NCBI GenBank assembly: GCA_037975125.1
Contig: JAJQOW010000226.1
Location: 1-64,000, forward strand
DNA from: Latrodectus hesperus
Lineage: Eukaryota > Arthropoda > Arachnida > Araneae > Theridiidae
DNA length: 64,000 nt
Direction of reading: 5' to 3'
Below are positions 15,389-28,259 of the stretch, piece by piece. Position numbers and translations under genes: made by a program. Within the stretch, counting starts at the first letter, position 1. Every line of letters begins with the position of its first letter. The notes under the pieces were generated by a model. That model searched no databases, was not told the origin of the DNA, and was given only the letters and a program-made list of their open reading frames with translations.

Positions 15389-16031
15389 AATGGAAAATTA
15401 TTACTTTCTTGGAGCTTCACAAGGAATAATTGGCAATGCATTTCGATAAAATTGTTCTAAAATTACAGTTAGCTTTGCCACACGTTATTTATTTTTGAGG
15501 CGGTGATTTTTATTAAAATTGATATTTGTGTATTTATAAAAGCATTTTTTATATTAACAGGATAGCTTATTAAATGACAGAAATTTTATTTAAAAGGTTA
15601 AAAATTATTAGAATGATTTTCAATAATTATATATATAGTCCTGACCGACCCATGACATATGAAAAAACTTTATCCTTAATTCTTCCATAATCCTATATAG
15701 AATAAGTTTGTCGACATTGCTAGAAATAATAAAAATTTTGAAGTTTTATTTTGTTTCACCAGCCGTTGCTTTACACAATTCAAAAACAACTTAAATCATA
15801 ATCAAGCAAATTCGCATTTTTTGCGTCGATTATTGAATAATGTATTTAAATCTAAGATAACTTTGAACATATTAAGTTGTTATTTTTCATTGATTGAGCA
15901 CTTCAGCTCATTTACTAACTGAACCTTAATTAAGGGATTTTATCATTATTTGTGGAGCCTTTTGTTGGGCTGCACCATTATTATTAGTATCACATTCCTG
16001 AAGTACATATTTTATTTTTTGAGTGGAAAAG

Positions 16032-16209
<178 letters not shown>

Positions 16210-16781
16210 TTTAAGTTACAATAGTCACCATAGATAAAAGAATTGAAATAATATCTAGTAATCTTAGTTACAGTAGCATACAACAGGAATACTCTTCCTA
16301 GATTTGAAAATAGATTTTCTACTCAACATGATGAATACTTTTCAAACTATAACTTTACTAGATGAATGTTGTATTTTGCCAATGGCGTGATTATTCATCG
16401 GTGTGGGTGCTTGAAAGTTAACACAGTTATTTTTCGGTACATGAATTAGGGTGACTTTTTACAGGAAATCTCCCATGAGCACAAAACGCAGTAGATTTTT
16501 AAGAAAAAGTTAAGATTGTTTTAACTACTAGTTCATTTATTATGTTATGTCAAAGTTAAACATTTTTGGTAATTTAACTTCTGGTATGTTATAAAATAAT
16601 CTAGCAGATTGCATTCTATGATTCTCAATCTATGAAATTTACTTACTAAGTTTGTGTTACATACTATTTTCTCTTTCAGATTATAAAAATTATTAATTTA
16701 ATTATATAAACTGAAAAAAAAACTTTTTCATTGAAATAGGTAATTTCTTCATTCTTTTATAAATGTTTGATGTCTTAAATT

Positions 16782-17764
16782 CCTCTTAATTGCTCTTATT
16801 TTTAACAGTATATAAATTGCGTCATTCTACTTTGATCATTTTATAATTTTGGTTTCAAAAATAAATCATTGTTTTATGAGAAAATTATATTGTTTTATTA
16901 CAGGAAAATATGTGTATATATTCATATCAAAATTTTTATATGTAAGGGTACCTTCACTATAACTGACAATAATTAATGAGTTACTAAATTAAAATGTACT
17001 GAAAATTTTCTATGGGTAGCTGAAACAAAAAGACAGATAGAAAATTTGATAAATTGATTCGAGTGAAAAAAAACTGAAATAGAATTGGTTACGTCAAATA
17101 TTGACAATTTATTCCATAGTAGGATATATTAGGTGTGAAAAATTATACCTGCAAATTAAAATTTTATCTCCAAAATAGAATTTAGTATTAGATTTCATTA
17201 TGCATACTCATAGATTCTAAACAAAAACTATTTATCGATAAGAAAATTAATGCTTATGATCAGTGATAAAAATAATTTGCAACATTTTATCTAGGAATAA
17301 TGTTATAGAAATTCGATATTATAAATATAATTTTTTAGCAAACGACTTAATGTGGCGAAATTAATATTAAATTAACGGTAATTATTGATACACAGAAAAC
17401 TACGTAAAATATTATTGCATATTTAAAAATGTATCTCTAAACAATGAATAGTATATTTAAATATTCACGGGTATCTTTGGAAAAAAATTCTTTATTGAGG
17501 AAGTATATTTTTGAAAGAAAATCTATTGCTATATTACTGATATAGAAAATATTTTGATACTCTTCAATATACTTAACTTTTATCACACATTTAAGGATTA
17601 GATTTTGAAAAACTAACATGCTTGCTAAGAAAAGCATTAAATTTGCATTTTAAAGCAGTTTTCACTCCAAAATATTTTTTAGTAAATTTGATTTATGTTG
17701 CTGGTTTGTGGAGAATGAAGTTTAGATTTTTAAATTTTCAAGTTTAAATTTAAGAAATAGGAAG
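16782..17764 (+). repeat. Dispersed repeat of about 980 bp, copy 1
   Basis: This block aligns in the same orientation with 36093-37066 over almost its whole length. Both start near TTGCTCTTATTTTTAACAG (one base differs) and end near CAAGTTTAAATTTA-GAAAT. The two differ by scattered substitutions and small indels, by eye about one in ten positions. No open frame is conserved between them and no terminal repeats are obvious. It could be an unclassified non-autonomous repeat or a segmental duplication. Confidence 0.85.
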
Positions 17765-18372
17765 CATTTTACTTCTTTTTAAATTGGAAAACTTCTGTTC
17801 AAACCAATTATTTCTGAAAAAAGTCTTATCTTCAAAAAGTATTTTTTTCACGAAACATAAATTTAATTTTTCGAGAAAAAAACTTATATAATAAAGCAAA
17901 ACAAAATGATTAATTGAATTTAAATAAAATGAAAATAAAATGATTTGTAAAATCGCAAATATTTCAATGATAGTTAAATTTCCTGTTTCAAAGTGAAACA
18001 TAAGTTTGTGTGCTTTCAGTTTTATAAGTAATAAAGATAATTTAATACTGATAAGTTGTGTAATATTTTATTCTTAATCATAGTATTGAAGAATAAAAAA
18101 ATCTGTAATATTCTGAAAAATCCCCAAATAAAACAATATGCAAAATTATCCCAAATGATTTATTTAATGAAGAAAATCAAAATTATAAAGTATAATATAT
18201 TTATGTTTTATAAAATACAAGAAAATCTATATTTCATAGAATCAAATAATTATTTTTAAATTACATATGTATTAAACTAAAATGTTTAGATTTTAGAAAG
18301 TGGAAACAACCGAAGCAATTATGAAATCTTCTTTCATCGTAAAAAAGTTTTATTTGATGTAAATAAAAAATA

Positions 18373-19423
18373 TTACTTTAAACACACACACATGTAAAAA
18401 TTTGTACGTTTTATTAATACCATGTACCATGCAGGGCTCTCAAGAATGCCCAGAAGTTCCTCAATACGATTCGGCTTGAATTCAGCCAATGTTTGAAGGT
18501 ATCCTGGTTGCAATTCATAGCATGAATCTTGCAGAATAATCCATAAATTATATTGGAATAATGGTGATCTTTTCACTTCATACTGCAAAACTCACTAAAT
18601 ATAGTTAATATAGATCAAAGTTTAGTAGCACTTTGGCAACAACAATAATTCATAGTCACCTATTTGGGATTTAATGTGAGGGAAGAAAAAATATCTAAAA
18701 TCAAAAGAAAGTTAAAAATGACTCTCTACGTATGGAATATCCTATTGTTCTTCTGAAATTCCCAAAGTACATCAATACACGCAGTGACTGTGAATGTCTT
18801 CAGGATATCAGGATGACTTTGTAATTGCTCTGCCAGATTCATCTTTAGGGATTTTATATTAATTTGCAGCCCGCATTCCGTATCATCAATGAAGTCCCCA
18901 TGGATTAAATTAATCCTCTGTAGAACTATGAAAATTCATTTCTGTGTTAGATATGTTGGATTTATAGATTCTTGAGGTGCTATTGTCCATGGACTCATGC
19001 GTAAACCCACCCGATGTACACTTAGAGATAAAATTCCTCAGACCATGTAAAGACTTTGTTCCGTGCAATATACGCAGATACACGTGTGAACCTTCGGTAT
19101 CAAAACTACAAATTAATGACATTGCCCGCTTAATAGTTTGCACACTGGTACTTATTGACGCACTAATACTGAAATTCGCAAGCGAATTCTCATCACTCAT
19201 CAACGAATCGTTTTTTCAAGACCTTTCTCTGGTCACATCGTTGTCTGAATATCGATACTTCTCCCAATATTCGATATTCTTCCGTATCAATTGCTACAGT
19301 AATCATTATGAGCATTAGTTGCCATTTTAAAAGAAAAAGGCACCAGGGGGTTGTAATAACATAGTTTGTGAACGATTTTACTTTAGAAGTTAAAGTAATT
19401 AGTATGAAATATTTTAGCAACAT
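18373..19423 (-). pseudogene. Unrecognised coding-like patch, broken minus-strand frames
   Basis: This stretch of about 1 kb is clearly less AT-rich than its flanks. It holds several minus-strand frames of 70-97 codons with a balanced amino-acid composition, unlike the K/N/I/F-rich chance frames elsewhere. The frames are 19193-19423, then 18910-19203 in a second frame, then an uninterrupted run between about 18720 and 18910, then 18373-18588. A run of six A near 19213 lies at the switch between the first two frames. Possible splice signals exist (a TTTTGCAG-like acceptor just before the last segment at about 18581). It may be exons of an unknown gene or a decayed copy of one. I do not recognise the protein and assign no function. 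Confidence 0.35.
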
Positions 19424-19620
19424 TTATAGTGTTAAAAAACCAGCAAATGCTTGGTTTTTAAAAAAATATTTTCTACCTTATAATGGTGCGGAAACACTAT
19501 TTATGTCTTAGGGCTATATATGTATCCTTCCTGAACAAAATACTCTTATTCATATAAAGCACAGTTTTAAAATTCAGTATTTCGTTATACAAAATAAAAG
19601 CAACAAAATGAAATTTAAGG

Positions 19621-19671
19621 GTAAAATTAAGTCTTAATTTTAATTGATAATAATTATATATACTCATAAAT
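19621..19671 (+). repeat. 51-bp exact direct repeat, copy 1
   Basis: Identical to 19722-19772; the two starts are 101 bp apart. It begins GTAAAATTAAGTCTTAATTT. The intervening 50 bp also carries partial copies of the AAGTCTTA motif. Confidence 0.9.
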
Positions 19672-19721
19672 TAAGTCTTATTTTAAAAATAAGTCTTAAT
19701 TTATAATTCTTTAAAAATAAG

Positions 19722-19772
19722 GTAAAATTAAGTCTTAATTTTAATTGATAATAATTATATATACTCATAAAT
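19722..19772 (+). repeat. 51-bp exact direct repeat, copy 2
   Basis: Second exact copy of the sequence at 19621-19671, in the same orientation. The local structure suggests a recent tandem duplication of about 101 bp. Confidence 0.9.
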
Positions 19773-20080
19773 CCCATTAACAGTGTAAAATATTATGAAT
19801 ATTTCAAGAGTTGAACTTTTATTAACAAAAAGTTTTTAAACTGTATAAGCATTTTTTGCGATGATTTTAAATACATTCGTAATTGCATGAAATAAAACAA
19901 AAACTTGTAAATTCAATGTCTTATATTTAGACATGATTATGACAGAAGACTAAATTCCAGATTTTTGTATGACAACCCAACTATCAGAAAGTTGAATGTT
20001 TATTCTTGCAGTTGAGAAAACGTAAATGTATTTAGAAATTTTCAACAGAAAAAATTTTTTTGTAAAAATACAGAACTGTA

Positions 20081-20202
20081 AATTGTAACAAGGAATGCAA
20101 TAATTTTTTAATGATAGATTCTGGGTTATTCTTAAATTTTAAGAAATTTAAGAATAACCCTGAATCTATCATTAAAAAATTATTGCATTCCTTGTTACAA
20201 TT
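20081..20202. repeat. Near-perfect inverted repeat: 59-bp arms, 4-nt loop
   Basis: The left arm 20081-20139 and right arm 20144-20202 are reverse complements except for one T:T mismatch (20122 against 20161). The loop is only four bases (TAAG). The arm starts AATTGTAACAAGGAATGCAA. Such a structure can extrude as a cruciform or be transcribed as a long hairpin. It can also arise as a sequencing or assembly fold-back. No flanking direct repeat marks it as an inserted element. Confidence 0.95.
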
Positions 20203-21350
20203 GGAAAAAATAAAAAATGTATAAAAAGAAAATTTGGAAATATTTTGAAATAATTTTTTTATAATTCATGTGATGTTAAGATTTATATCTTCAAAAATGT
20301 ATTACAAAAATATATTCCAGTATAACGTTGAAAATTTAAGACCCCATTAGAATAAAAAGAACAGAAATACTTTTAAGTCTACCATTGTATTTACATAAAA
20401 TATTAGAACAAGATGCTCGAATCAAGTCCATAACATTAACTTATGTTTCTAGCCAGTTTATGCACCGATATTTTGAATGTTTTTTCAAAACGCTGATTCA
20501 AATGAAAAATAAATCTCAATTTTAGTAAAACAAATCGTTATTTTGAAGACAGAATTTATAATAGAAGTCCGAAAAATGGTCTTTTAATTAAAACATACAA
20601 AAATAATTTGTATATTTTGTATACTTTTTTAAGATATTTAGTATCTGACTAAAAACAAGTAAGCACCTTTTGAATAATGCTAAAATCAGTTTTGCTTGAA
20701 TATTTCAATTTATAGTAAATTTTCTTAATTATTAATTAAGAATTTGTCTAGAGAAATTTCAATATTTGATTGATAAAAGTAGATCTAGAAGCAATATTAC
20801 TCATTGAATTTAAAATCATTAGAATTCACACATTTATGTAGATTGTTTTGGCCAAAAAATAAATGTTCAAGCCTTATTCAGATACAAAGAATGTTTAGTC
20901 TGAAACTATGTTTCAAATTAATATTACATAAGTATTGATAGCAGGTGAAACAGCATGAAATTATTAATTTATAAGTAATTGAATCAGAGAATAGTTAGGT
21001 TATCAAATATGATAAGTAATTAGATTATAAAATATTAAGAATAAATATTAATACTTTTCTTTCTGTTGAGACAATTATACCACAACTTTTGCTAAATATT
21101 CTATTATATAAAATTTTATATCAATACATAAACTACACATCTATTATGATTCGAATCATATTTATAAATTTCAAATAAGATATTTTATGAAATACATCAT
21201 ATTTCAGAAAAGCTAATGATAAATAATTAAATTTTAATATAAGCTGTATTTAATAATTAAAACTATATATTTCAAATATGAAAAATTTATTTGCTTTTTA
21301 CGACATACCGAAATAAATCTATTATATTTTGATATTAGAAATATTTGTGC

Positions 21351-21353
<3 letters not shown>
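20203..21353. other. AT-rich DNA, no gene seen
   Basis: Only short chance frames. No repeat or RNA gene recognised. Confidence 0.65.

Positions 21354-21423
<70 letters not shown>
21354..21423. repeat. (TA)n microsatellite, about 70 bp
   Basis: Uninterrupted TA dinucleotides directly abut the left end of the Tc1/mariner-type element that begins at 21424. The last TA serves as that element's left target-site dinucleotide. Confidence 0.95.
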
Positions 21424-21425
<2 letters not shown>

Positions 21426-22392
21426 TGAGTCTAAATTATTTTTACAAATTAAAAGGTGTGATAGTACCTATCTAGACAAGCAATAATTACATAGGAGCAT
21501 AGGGTCCCATTCCATTCTGAGAGGCAGAGAAGAGAAATTTTACCTGACAGTATTTGCCCAACACTTACAATAGTGTTGGGTAAGCGAATGAATAATACGA
21601 AAAGCTTTACAATCATATTTATTTCTTAGTGGAAGTCTCATAGTAAAAATTCAAAATGCTGCCCATGTGTGTTGTTGCATTGTTGACACCAGTAAAGGAA
21701 CGACTAGCGCACCTTCTCGAAGATTCCTGGTGCCATATTTTGTCAACAATGATTCTAGCCAAGAAATCTTCCCAGGCGTCTCGTACACTGAAGATTTCAT
21801 GTGCCTCTAGAAGAAAAATTCAGTGGGTTTAGGTCGGGTGAGCCAGGAGGCCAAGCCACAGGTCCGCTACGTCCAATCCATCGTGCGGGATGTGTTGCAT
21901 TTAAAAAGTTACAGACCGTGATGAAAAAATGTGCTGGGGCTCCAACGTATATAAACCACATGTCTCTCAGGATGGGGAGTGGAATAGCGTCCAATAAACT
22001 ATGAACCACTAATTCCAAGTAGATTTGGTATGCCGGTCAAAGGGTCTGGGATGATGTAAGAGCCTACCAGGTAATCACTAAGGATATGTGCCCAGGTGTT
22101 CACGGAAAATTTCTGCTGGAGTCTACGAAAGGTTGTACTTGGGCATTGTTGCCAGACCAAACGTGTTGATTGCGTTTTTAAAGAACAACATCTATTCTGA
22201 TTGGCTTTCTCCAAAATGCTTCTTCTCTGTGGAAATTTGCATACAATAAATTCGTGATAGATTCTTGATGCGTTTCTATTTTTTTCTGCATCTCAGAGTG
22301 GAATAAGACCCTATATTCCTGTGTAATTATTGTTTGTATAGATATGTACTATCACCTCTTTTAATTTGTAAAAACATTTTAGAATTTCCCTG
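21424..22392 (-). mobile_element. Tc1/mariner-superfamily element with long terminal inverted repeats
   Basis: About 969 bp bounded by terminal inverted repeats of about 100 bp (left 21424-21520, right 22293-22392). The right end reads inward as CAGGGAAATTCTAAAATG, a typical start for this superfamily. The left end is its diverged partner. Both ends are flanked by TA (21422-21423 and 22393-22394), the expected target duplication. The interior carries a decayed minus-strand transposase. At 969 bp it is shorter than an intact autonomous copy, so it is an internally deleted relic. A 9-bp-arm hairpin (CCCAACACT / AGTGTTGGG) lies inside the left end at 21557-21580. Confidence 0.8.
21640..22260 (-). 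pseudogene. Decayed Tc1/mariner-type transposase
   Basis: Minus-strand frames carry transposase-like signatures in the order expected for a DDE enzyme: a segment with NTWAHILSDYLVGSYIIPD (about 22214-21999), then GAPAHF and RWIGRSGPVAWPPGSPDLNP (22018-21797), then weaker C-terminal similarity to about 21640. The canonical QDGAPAH is changed to a form that has lost the catalytic Asp. Several frame shifts and stops interrupt the coding. The enzyme would have cut and pasted the element at TA sites; this copy cannot. Confidence 0.75.
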
Positions 22393-22765
22393 TATAAACA
22401 TAATGCAATACGAATAGATAATTTAATAATTATTATATATCCTTTTAAATATAGGTCTAAAATTAATCTTCTGATAGCACACATCACACTGAACATCTTG
22501 GTCAAAATAACATGTTTCACTGCCTTCATCCGTTTTCGTGCAGCCACTTGACGGTGAGAATTTCCATGTGGTGACACTTGGGTTGATACTCTGTCCACTT
22601 CAAAACATTTTTAAAGCCAGAAAATGCTTCATTGGCTTATGGGTCCGCGTATGCTTCAACTCGTAAATTAAAGTCATATTCTTATTCGACACTTTAATAA
22701 TATTTTACCATCATTTGCAATTTGAAATCTAAGGTCTCACTCATCATCCATTCTCCTATATCTTC
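22393..22765. other. Spacer between two mobile-element relics
   Basis: A patch at about 22,480-22,640 is less AT-rich and has a 95-codon minus-strand frame partly inside the neighbouring element. No domain was recognised. It may be an additional part of the LINE relic that follows. Confidence 0.4.
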
Positions 22766-22769
22766 AGTA

Positions 22770-23220
22770 CAAACTTACACGTGAGAGTAGAGGGGAATGA
22801 AAGAGCGGATTTCTTGGCCAGATCGGCGCCGAGGAGGGAGTAAATCCAGGAGGAGATCCCACATCTAGTGAGATTTCTTCCCTGGCAAAAACTGAATTCA
22901 ATAAGCTTATGAAAATTCCTCCCAACCATAGATGGTACTTCACCAAAAGACCGGGTGAGACCTTCAATCTTAGACAAAGAACTTATAAAACTGCCTTTTC
23001 CCGCTATCTGAGTGGCTACATGAGAGGAATCACCTTTAAGCAGCTTCCAGACTGTCTTTAATGTTCCGTCAATTTGGCTTCCCCTGGACATATCTTAACC
23101 TGTCTAAATTTTAAAAAAGACGATGTCCTTCGCGACCCATCACAATTTTAGACATTTTAGATATTTTTGGTTTTATGGGGGTTATCTAGTCTAGCTAGAC
23201 AACCTGAGGTAAGTAACAAT
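22770..23220 (+). pseudogene. LINE 3' fragment: end of RNase H plus C-terminal zinc-binding region
   Basis: The plus strand reads HVRVEGNERADFLARSAP from about 22778, the last motif of a LINE RNase H domain (family pattern H-x4-GNE-x-AD). The frame then shifts and continues with a segment containing RYLSGYMRGITF, an in-frame stop at about 23057 and CSVNLASPGHILTC, the Cys/His region usual after RNase H in R1/I-type LINE proteins. It trails into a 3' region ending in an AACAATAACAAC-like simple repeat near 23220. The 5' part (endonuclease and reverse transcriptase) is absent, as usual for 5'-truncated LINE insertions. It is non-functional. Confidence 0.75.
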
Positions 23221-23727
23221 AACAACACTAACTTCCAAAGAAAGTTTCTGAATTTCTCAAAGTGATACGTCATTCTTATCTTCTTCCTGCTGTTACCTTT
23301 CCTTTTCTTGAGCTTTTTTCCTATTTTATTTTTCTTCTCTTCTCAAGTCTAATTTATTTTTCTGAAATTCAAAAAGCGTTTAATTCGTGATTCGGATAGA
23401 TGGAATTCAGATCATTGCAGTTCTACTGCATTAAAATTATTTTTACTGTTTGAAGAAGTTTATAGGAAACCACTATGTAATTTCATCAGTCTTTTTTTTA
23501 TAGGACATGTGTTAAAAAATCTAAATTACTCGTTATCAGAAAAATGGGTAAAATCAATTAATATGAAGTTTTGCAATCAAAACACACACTGTAAAATATT
23601 TATAAAATTGTTGCCCGTAACGCATTTAAATAAAAGTTTTTGTATGCAAATCATTTTCAGGTATGTATTTTTATTTTTTTTTTCAGAAAGGTTTTCTAAT
23701 AAATCCTTAAGCGCGCTATAAAGATTT

Positions 23728-23904
<177 letters not shown>

Positions 23905-26280
23905 AATGTATATCTTTAGCAAGTGTTTAATGCATTTTTATCATCTTGATTGAGTACATTATAGTATTTTTAAGCAATTACAATAATTGAAAATTGCTTA
24001 CAAACAATAATTTCACCGATTACAATGATAGTCTGATGGAAAATAATTGTAATTTTTTCTGTCTTATGATTTCTTTTACATAATTTTAAGAGATTAGTAA
24101 TTGAAAACATTTCCTTTTAAAGTGAAAAATTTTAATTTTTTCCTTCTTCTAACAGTTTGAATATTTTTCTCCTCAGATGTTTTTAACCTTTAGAAGATTT
24201 CTTATCAAAAATTATTTCAAAAATGTACTTCATCATGTAGTATGTGGTTTAGTAGATTCTTACTTATTTAAAAAAAACAACTGGAAAAAAGTTATAGAAA
24301 ATCAATTACAAATACAAAATCCAAATTCTTTTACAATAACTCCTACTATTAAGAAATTTTATTGATCTATATGTGCAAAATTATATTTTTTTGTTTATAT
24401 TATTGAGAAATATTTCATAATGTAAAAAATAACGAAAAAAATAATATTTAAATTTTTCTTTCGCGCAATAGTATTTTAAAGATATGTATTTTAAAATCCA
24501 GAAAGTTATTTGTTGTAAAATCTACTCATTTGACATTTATTAACAAAAAGATAAATATTACGATAACTTAATTTACAGATTTAACTAAATTAATTGAATT
24601 AGTAATTAAGAATTCTAAGTACATCTTTTCACATTTGCATGAAGTAAAACCAAATGATATTCAATTAAAGATCATCAAGAAATAAATTGATTACTTAATG
24701 GATTAAAAGTAAGAAAATTTTCATCTTGTCGTTTGGAGTTTAAAAATACTTATCATATTATTTTTAAATAATTGTTCGTTAAGTTCTCCCTACATAGTTG
24801 TTTTATTTTGCTGATGAGAAGAATTTGGAGTGACATTTTAATTACATTGAATAACGCCATTTTTACAAGAAAAAGTAAAATCTTCTTTTACTTGAATGAA
24901 TAAAACTCTTTTAGTGTTCAATAAATAATAATGTAAAAGTAAATAAAAAATGTATAAGTAATATAATTTTTCAGTCAGATAAAATCGTAAAAAATAATCT
25001 TGCTTCTATTTAAATTTGAAAGATGCATTTACACTCTTTTTTTTAAGTAACCGTTCATTTATTTTTACTTAATTGAAAAATTTTTAAGTAACTTTCTTTA
25101 AATTTTAAGGCTTTGAAACTTCAAACTAATTTTTCTCATTCATAACAATTGAAAAATTTCTGAAGAGAAAAATGATTGTTTTACCAAAAGTAAATAAATA
25201 ATTAGCAGACATAATATATTTATCAAAAAGAGATTTGTTTCTTTAGTATGTTATAAAAAGAAATTTCAGATTATTAACTTCATTAAGAAATGAATATAGC
25301 AATCAAAATATCCATTAAGTCACAGTTTTTATATTATTTTAAAAATTAAGAAAATGATTTGACTTTATAAATGTTTCAGTATTTTTAATAGTTATGTGCC
25401 TTGGAAGTTTTGATATATTTAATAATAACAAGTTTACTATTATTATTTTAAAATTAAACAAGATAGTCTTAAAATGAATAAACATTTTATAATTTAAATT
25501 TGTTAAAATAATTAAGCTAATTTTTGCAGTTACAAACATATTGTTAGTGTATGTGCCAAACCTGATGTGTTAATTTTTTTAAATTTCATTAGGACACTTT
25601 GAATTTTTATATTGATTTCAAAAACTGATTTATCAGTTGAATATTTCTTATAGCTATTTATTTTTATTGTCAGAAAAATTAAGAATTTATTTGCATATTT
25701 ACTGAATAATATTCAGTATTTTAAATTTGAATCATGAATTTGAATGCTTTGTGAAAAAATATTTACCCATAAATAAAAATTGAAATATTTGCTGGAAATT
25801 AAGATGACTAATAAATTAAAACATTATATCATAATTTAATTTTCAATGCTAAGAAATAATTTCTGAGACTAAAGTATTTACAAAAATTTTACAAATTCCT
25901 AAGTCAAAATTTTCTACCAGTATTCTTACAAAGAAATTCAATTTTATTAATTTATTAAATGTTTTTGAACTCTTTCATCGATGTATTTTTATATAAAAAT
26001 TAATAACTGTGACTTACCAATAATATATCTACATGACAGTTTTTCTCAAACATATTTGCAAGAAAAAATATTTAAATAATATTACTTTCTGAAAATTTTT
26101 CAATAGAGAAAGTAAAATTCGCGTGCTTTTGATTAAATTATATTTATTACTAATATCTTCAAATAAAGCTGAATAAACAAAACATTTTTGCGAATTGTTA
26201 GAATTAAACTAAATTTCTCAAAGTAATATCGTATTAAATTTGACGAAATAATATATTATATAATCTAATATGAAAATGTT
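23905..26280. other. AT-rich DNA, no gene seen
   Basis: Only compositionally biased short frames (for example 24177-24365 plus and 25339-25539 minus) without recognisable domains. Confidence 0.65.
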
Positions 26281-26345
26281 TCTTGTATATTTATGTTGAT
26301 ATATTTTAATATTTTATTTCATGTCTTTATTTTAGAAATGAAGTG

Positions 26346-26441
<96 letters not shown>

Positions 26442-26805
26442 CTAAATTATAGCTTCAAATTTTTTAATTTAGAGACTATCTTCACTTCGTTCTAGGTATT
26501 CTAATTTTTTTATATGCATCAAATTTTTTACATTTAAAAAGTAGAGTTTGAGGAATTTTTTGTGTAAACAACTGTGAATATGCTTAGAAATTAAATATTT
26601 TTACGTGTCTTGAGTTTCTAAATATTAATTTTTCCAAAATTGATAAAAATTAGTCTCCTGAAGAAAAAGTACATTTTATAACTAGTGTTTTTTTTAATAT
26701 CTAGTCAATTTGTTTGGTAAATTAAGCATTTAATTACGCATTACGAGGAATATTATAATCTTATTTTTCACATATATAAATTGAAATAGTTTTACATACT
26801 TTAAT
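26281..26805 (+). repeat. Local diverged repeat, copy 1 (contains a TA tract)
   Basis: The blocks 26281-26347 and about 26580-26805 align with 27495-27549 and about 27600-27825 in the same order and orientation. The best-conserved core starts TGCTTAGAAATTAAATATTTT and includes TTGGTAAATTAAGCA. Copy 1 carries additional sequence in the middle, including a (TA)n tract. No coding potential was seen. Confidence 0.7.
26348..26434. repeat. (TA)n microsatellite, about 87 bp
   Basis: Uninterrupted TA inside copy 1 of a local repeat. The tract is missing from copy 2, so it expanded or was gained after duplication. Confidence 0.95.
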
Positions 26806-27494
26806 TATTATAATCAAATATTGTATATTAAATATAATTACATTTTTATATTTATTAAATATTGAATATATAATTAAATATTAAATATAAATAAATTTTT
26901 ATAATTAAATATTTTAGGATTATTACTTGTCATAATCTTTTTCACAAATCATATAAAATACATAAATACCTGTACAATATATCACTGATTTGAAACACTT
27001 CAAAATCTATTGTCAAAATTAAGAAATGTTTGTTTTACACTGAGTACATCTTTAAATATATACACAAGATATAAATCGAAATATTTAGAATATTAGATTG
27101 AAATATATGATAAAAATTTTATTCCATCCATCACAGCTATAAGCAAAAACAATACTACTGGAATATTCACAATAGTTCAGTGAATAAGCGAATCTCTGTT
27201 TATGTAGAGATTTTATTTGTGAGCAATGTTTTTCAAGCATCTCACGGGAAATATAATTTAATAAAATCAGGAGGAAAAGAAGAATACCTCTCAGATTTTG
27301 TTTTCAATACTTTTACACAATATAAAAATTTAAAGAATTTCCAGAATAGAAAGGATTATTTTTCTTTACAAGTAATGAATTTATTCAATTCTTTATTCAA
27401 AACAGTTCTTTAGATTTTTATTTCTATCAAAAAAAAAAAAAAGGGTTCTTGCAAAACATGCATTGTATTTTTAATTATATGGTTAACATTTCCT

Positions 27495-27825
27495 GATGTA
27501 TTTTGATATTTTAATTTAAATTTATGTCTAAATTTTAGAAATAAAATGTAATTATTACATAAAAAATTTTTAAGAATTTTTTTCTGCAAAAATTTTTTGC
27601 TATGCTTAGAAATTAAATATTTTTGTGTGTCTTGAGTTTCTCAGCATTAATTTTTCCAAAATTGATGAAAAACAGCCTCTTGAAGAAAAAATAGTTTTTA
27701 TAATTTGTGTTTTCTTTAATATCTAGCCATTTTGTTTGGTAAATTAAGCACTTAGTTACGCATGATGAATAATATGATAACCTTATTTTTTACATTTATT
27801 AATTTACATATTTTTACATGCTATA
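27495..27825 (+). repeat. Local diverged repeat, copy 2
   Basis: Second copy of the sequence at 26281-26805, about 1.1 kb downstream and shorter because the TA tract and adjoining bases are absent. Shared segments include TTTTTCCAAAATTGATGAAAA and the run into TTACATGCTAT near 27825. Confidence 0.7.
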
Positions 27826-28259
27826 AAAAATACGTGTATTAAAAATGCTTAAAATTTTTCAAGAAAATTAATTTAATTTTGCTGCATAATGTTTTTATAT
27901 CTGACCAAAAACAGGTAAGTAAAGAGAAAAAACAAGTAGGTGTTAAAAAAATTAAAATCTATATTTCACAAACGAAAACAATTGTAACCTTAGTATCGTG
28001 TTAATATTTTTAATATCAAAACATTACACATAATATTTGAAGCTAATATATTATTGCAAACAGTGTTAGATAAATCAAAAAGTTTAAGACAAATATGGAA
28101 AATATTTCATGAAAAAAAATTTGACCTCACACAATTTGGTACCATGTAATGGACAACGTGATGGGTTAAAGCAGATGTAAGATATTTTGATGTTCACAGC
28201 GCAATTTCAACAAATCAAAATTGCACAATAAAACAATCCGCATCACGAACACCGCACAA

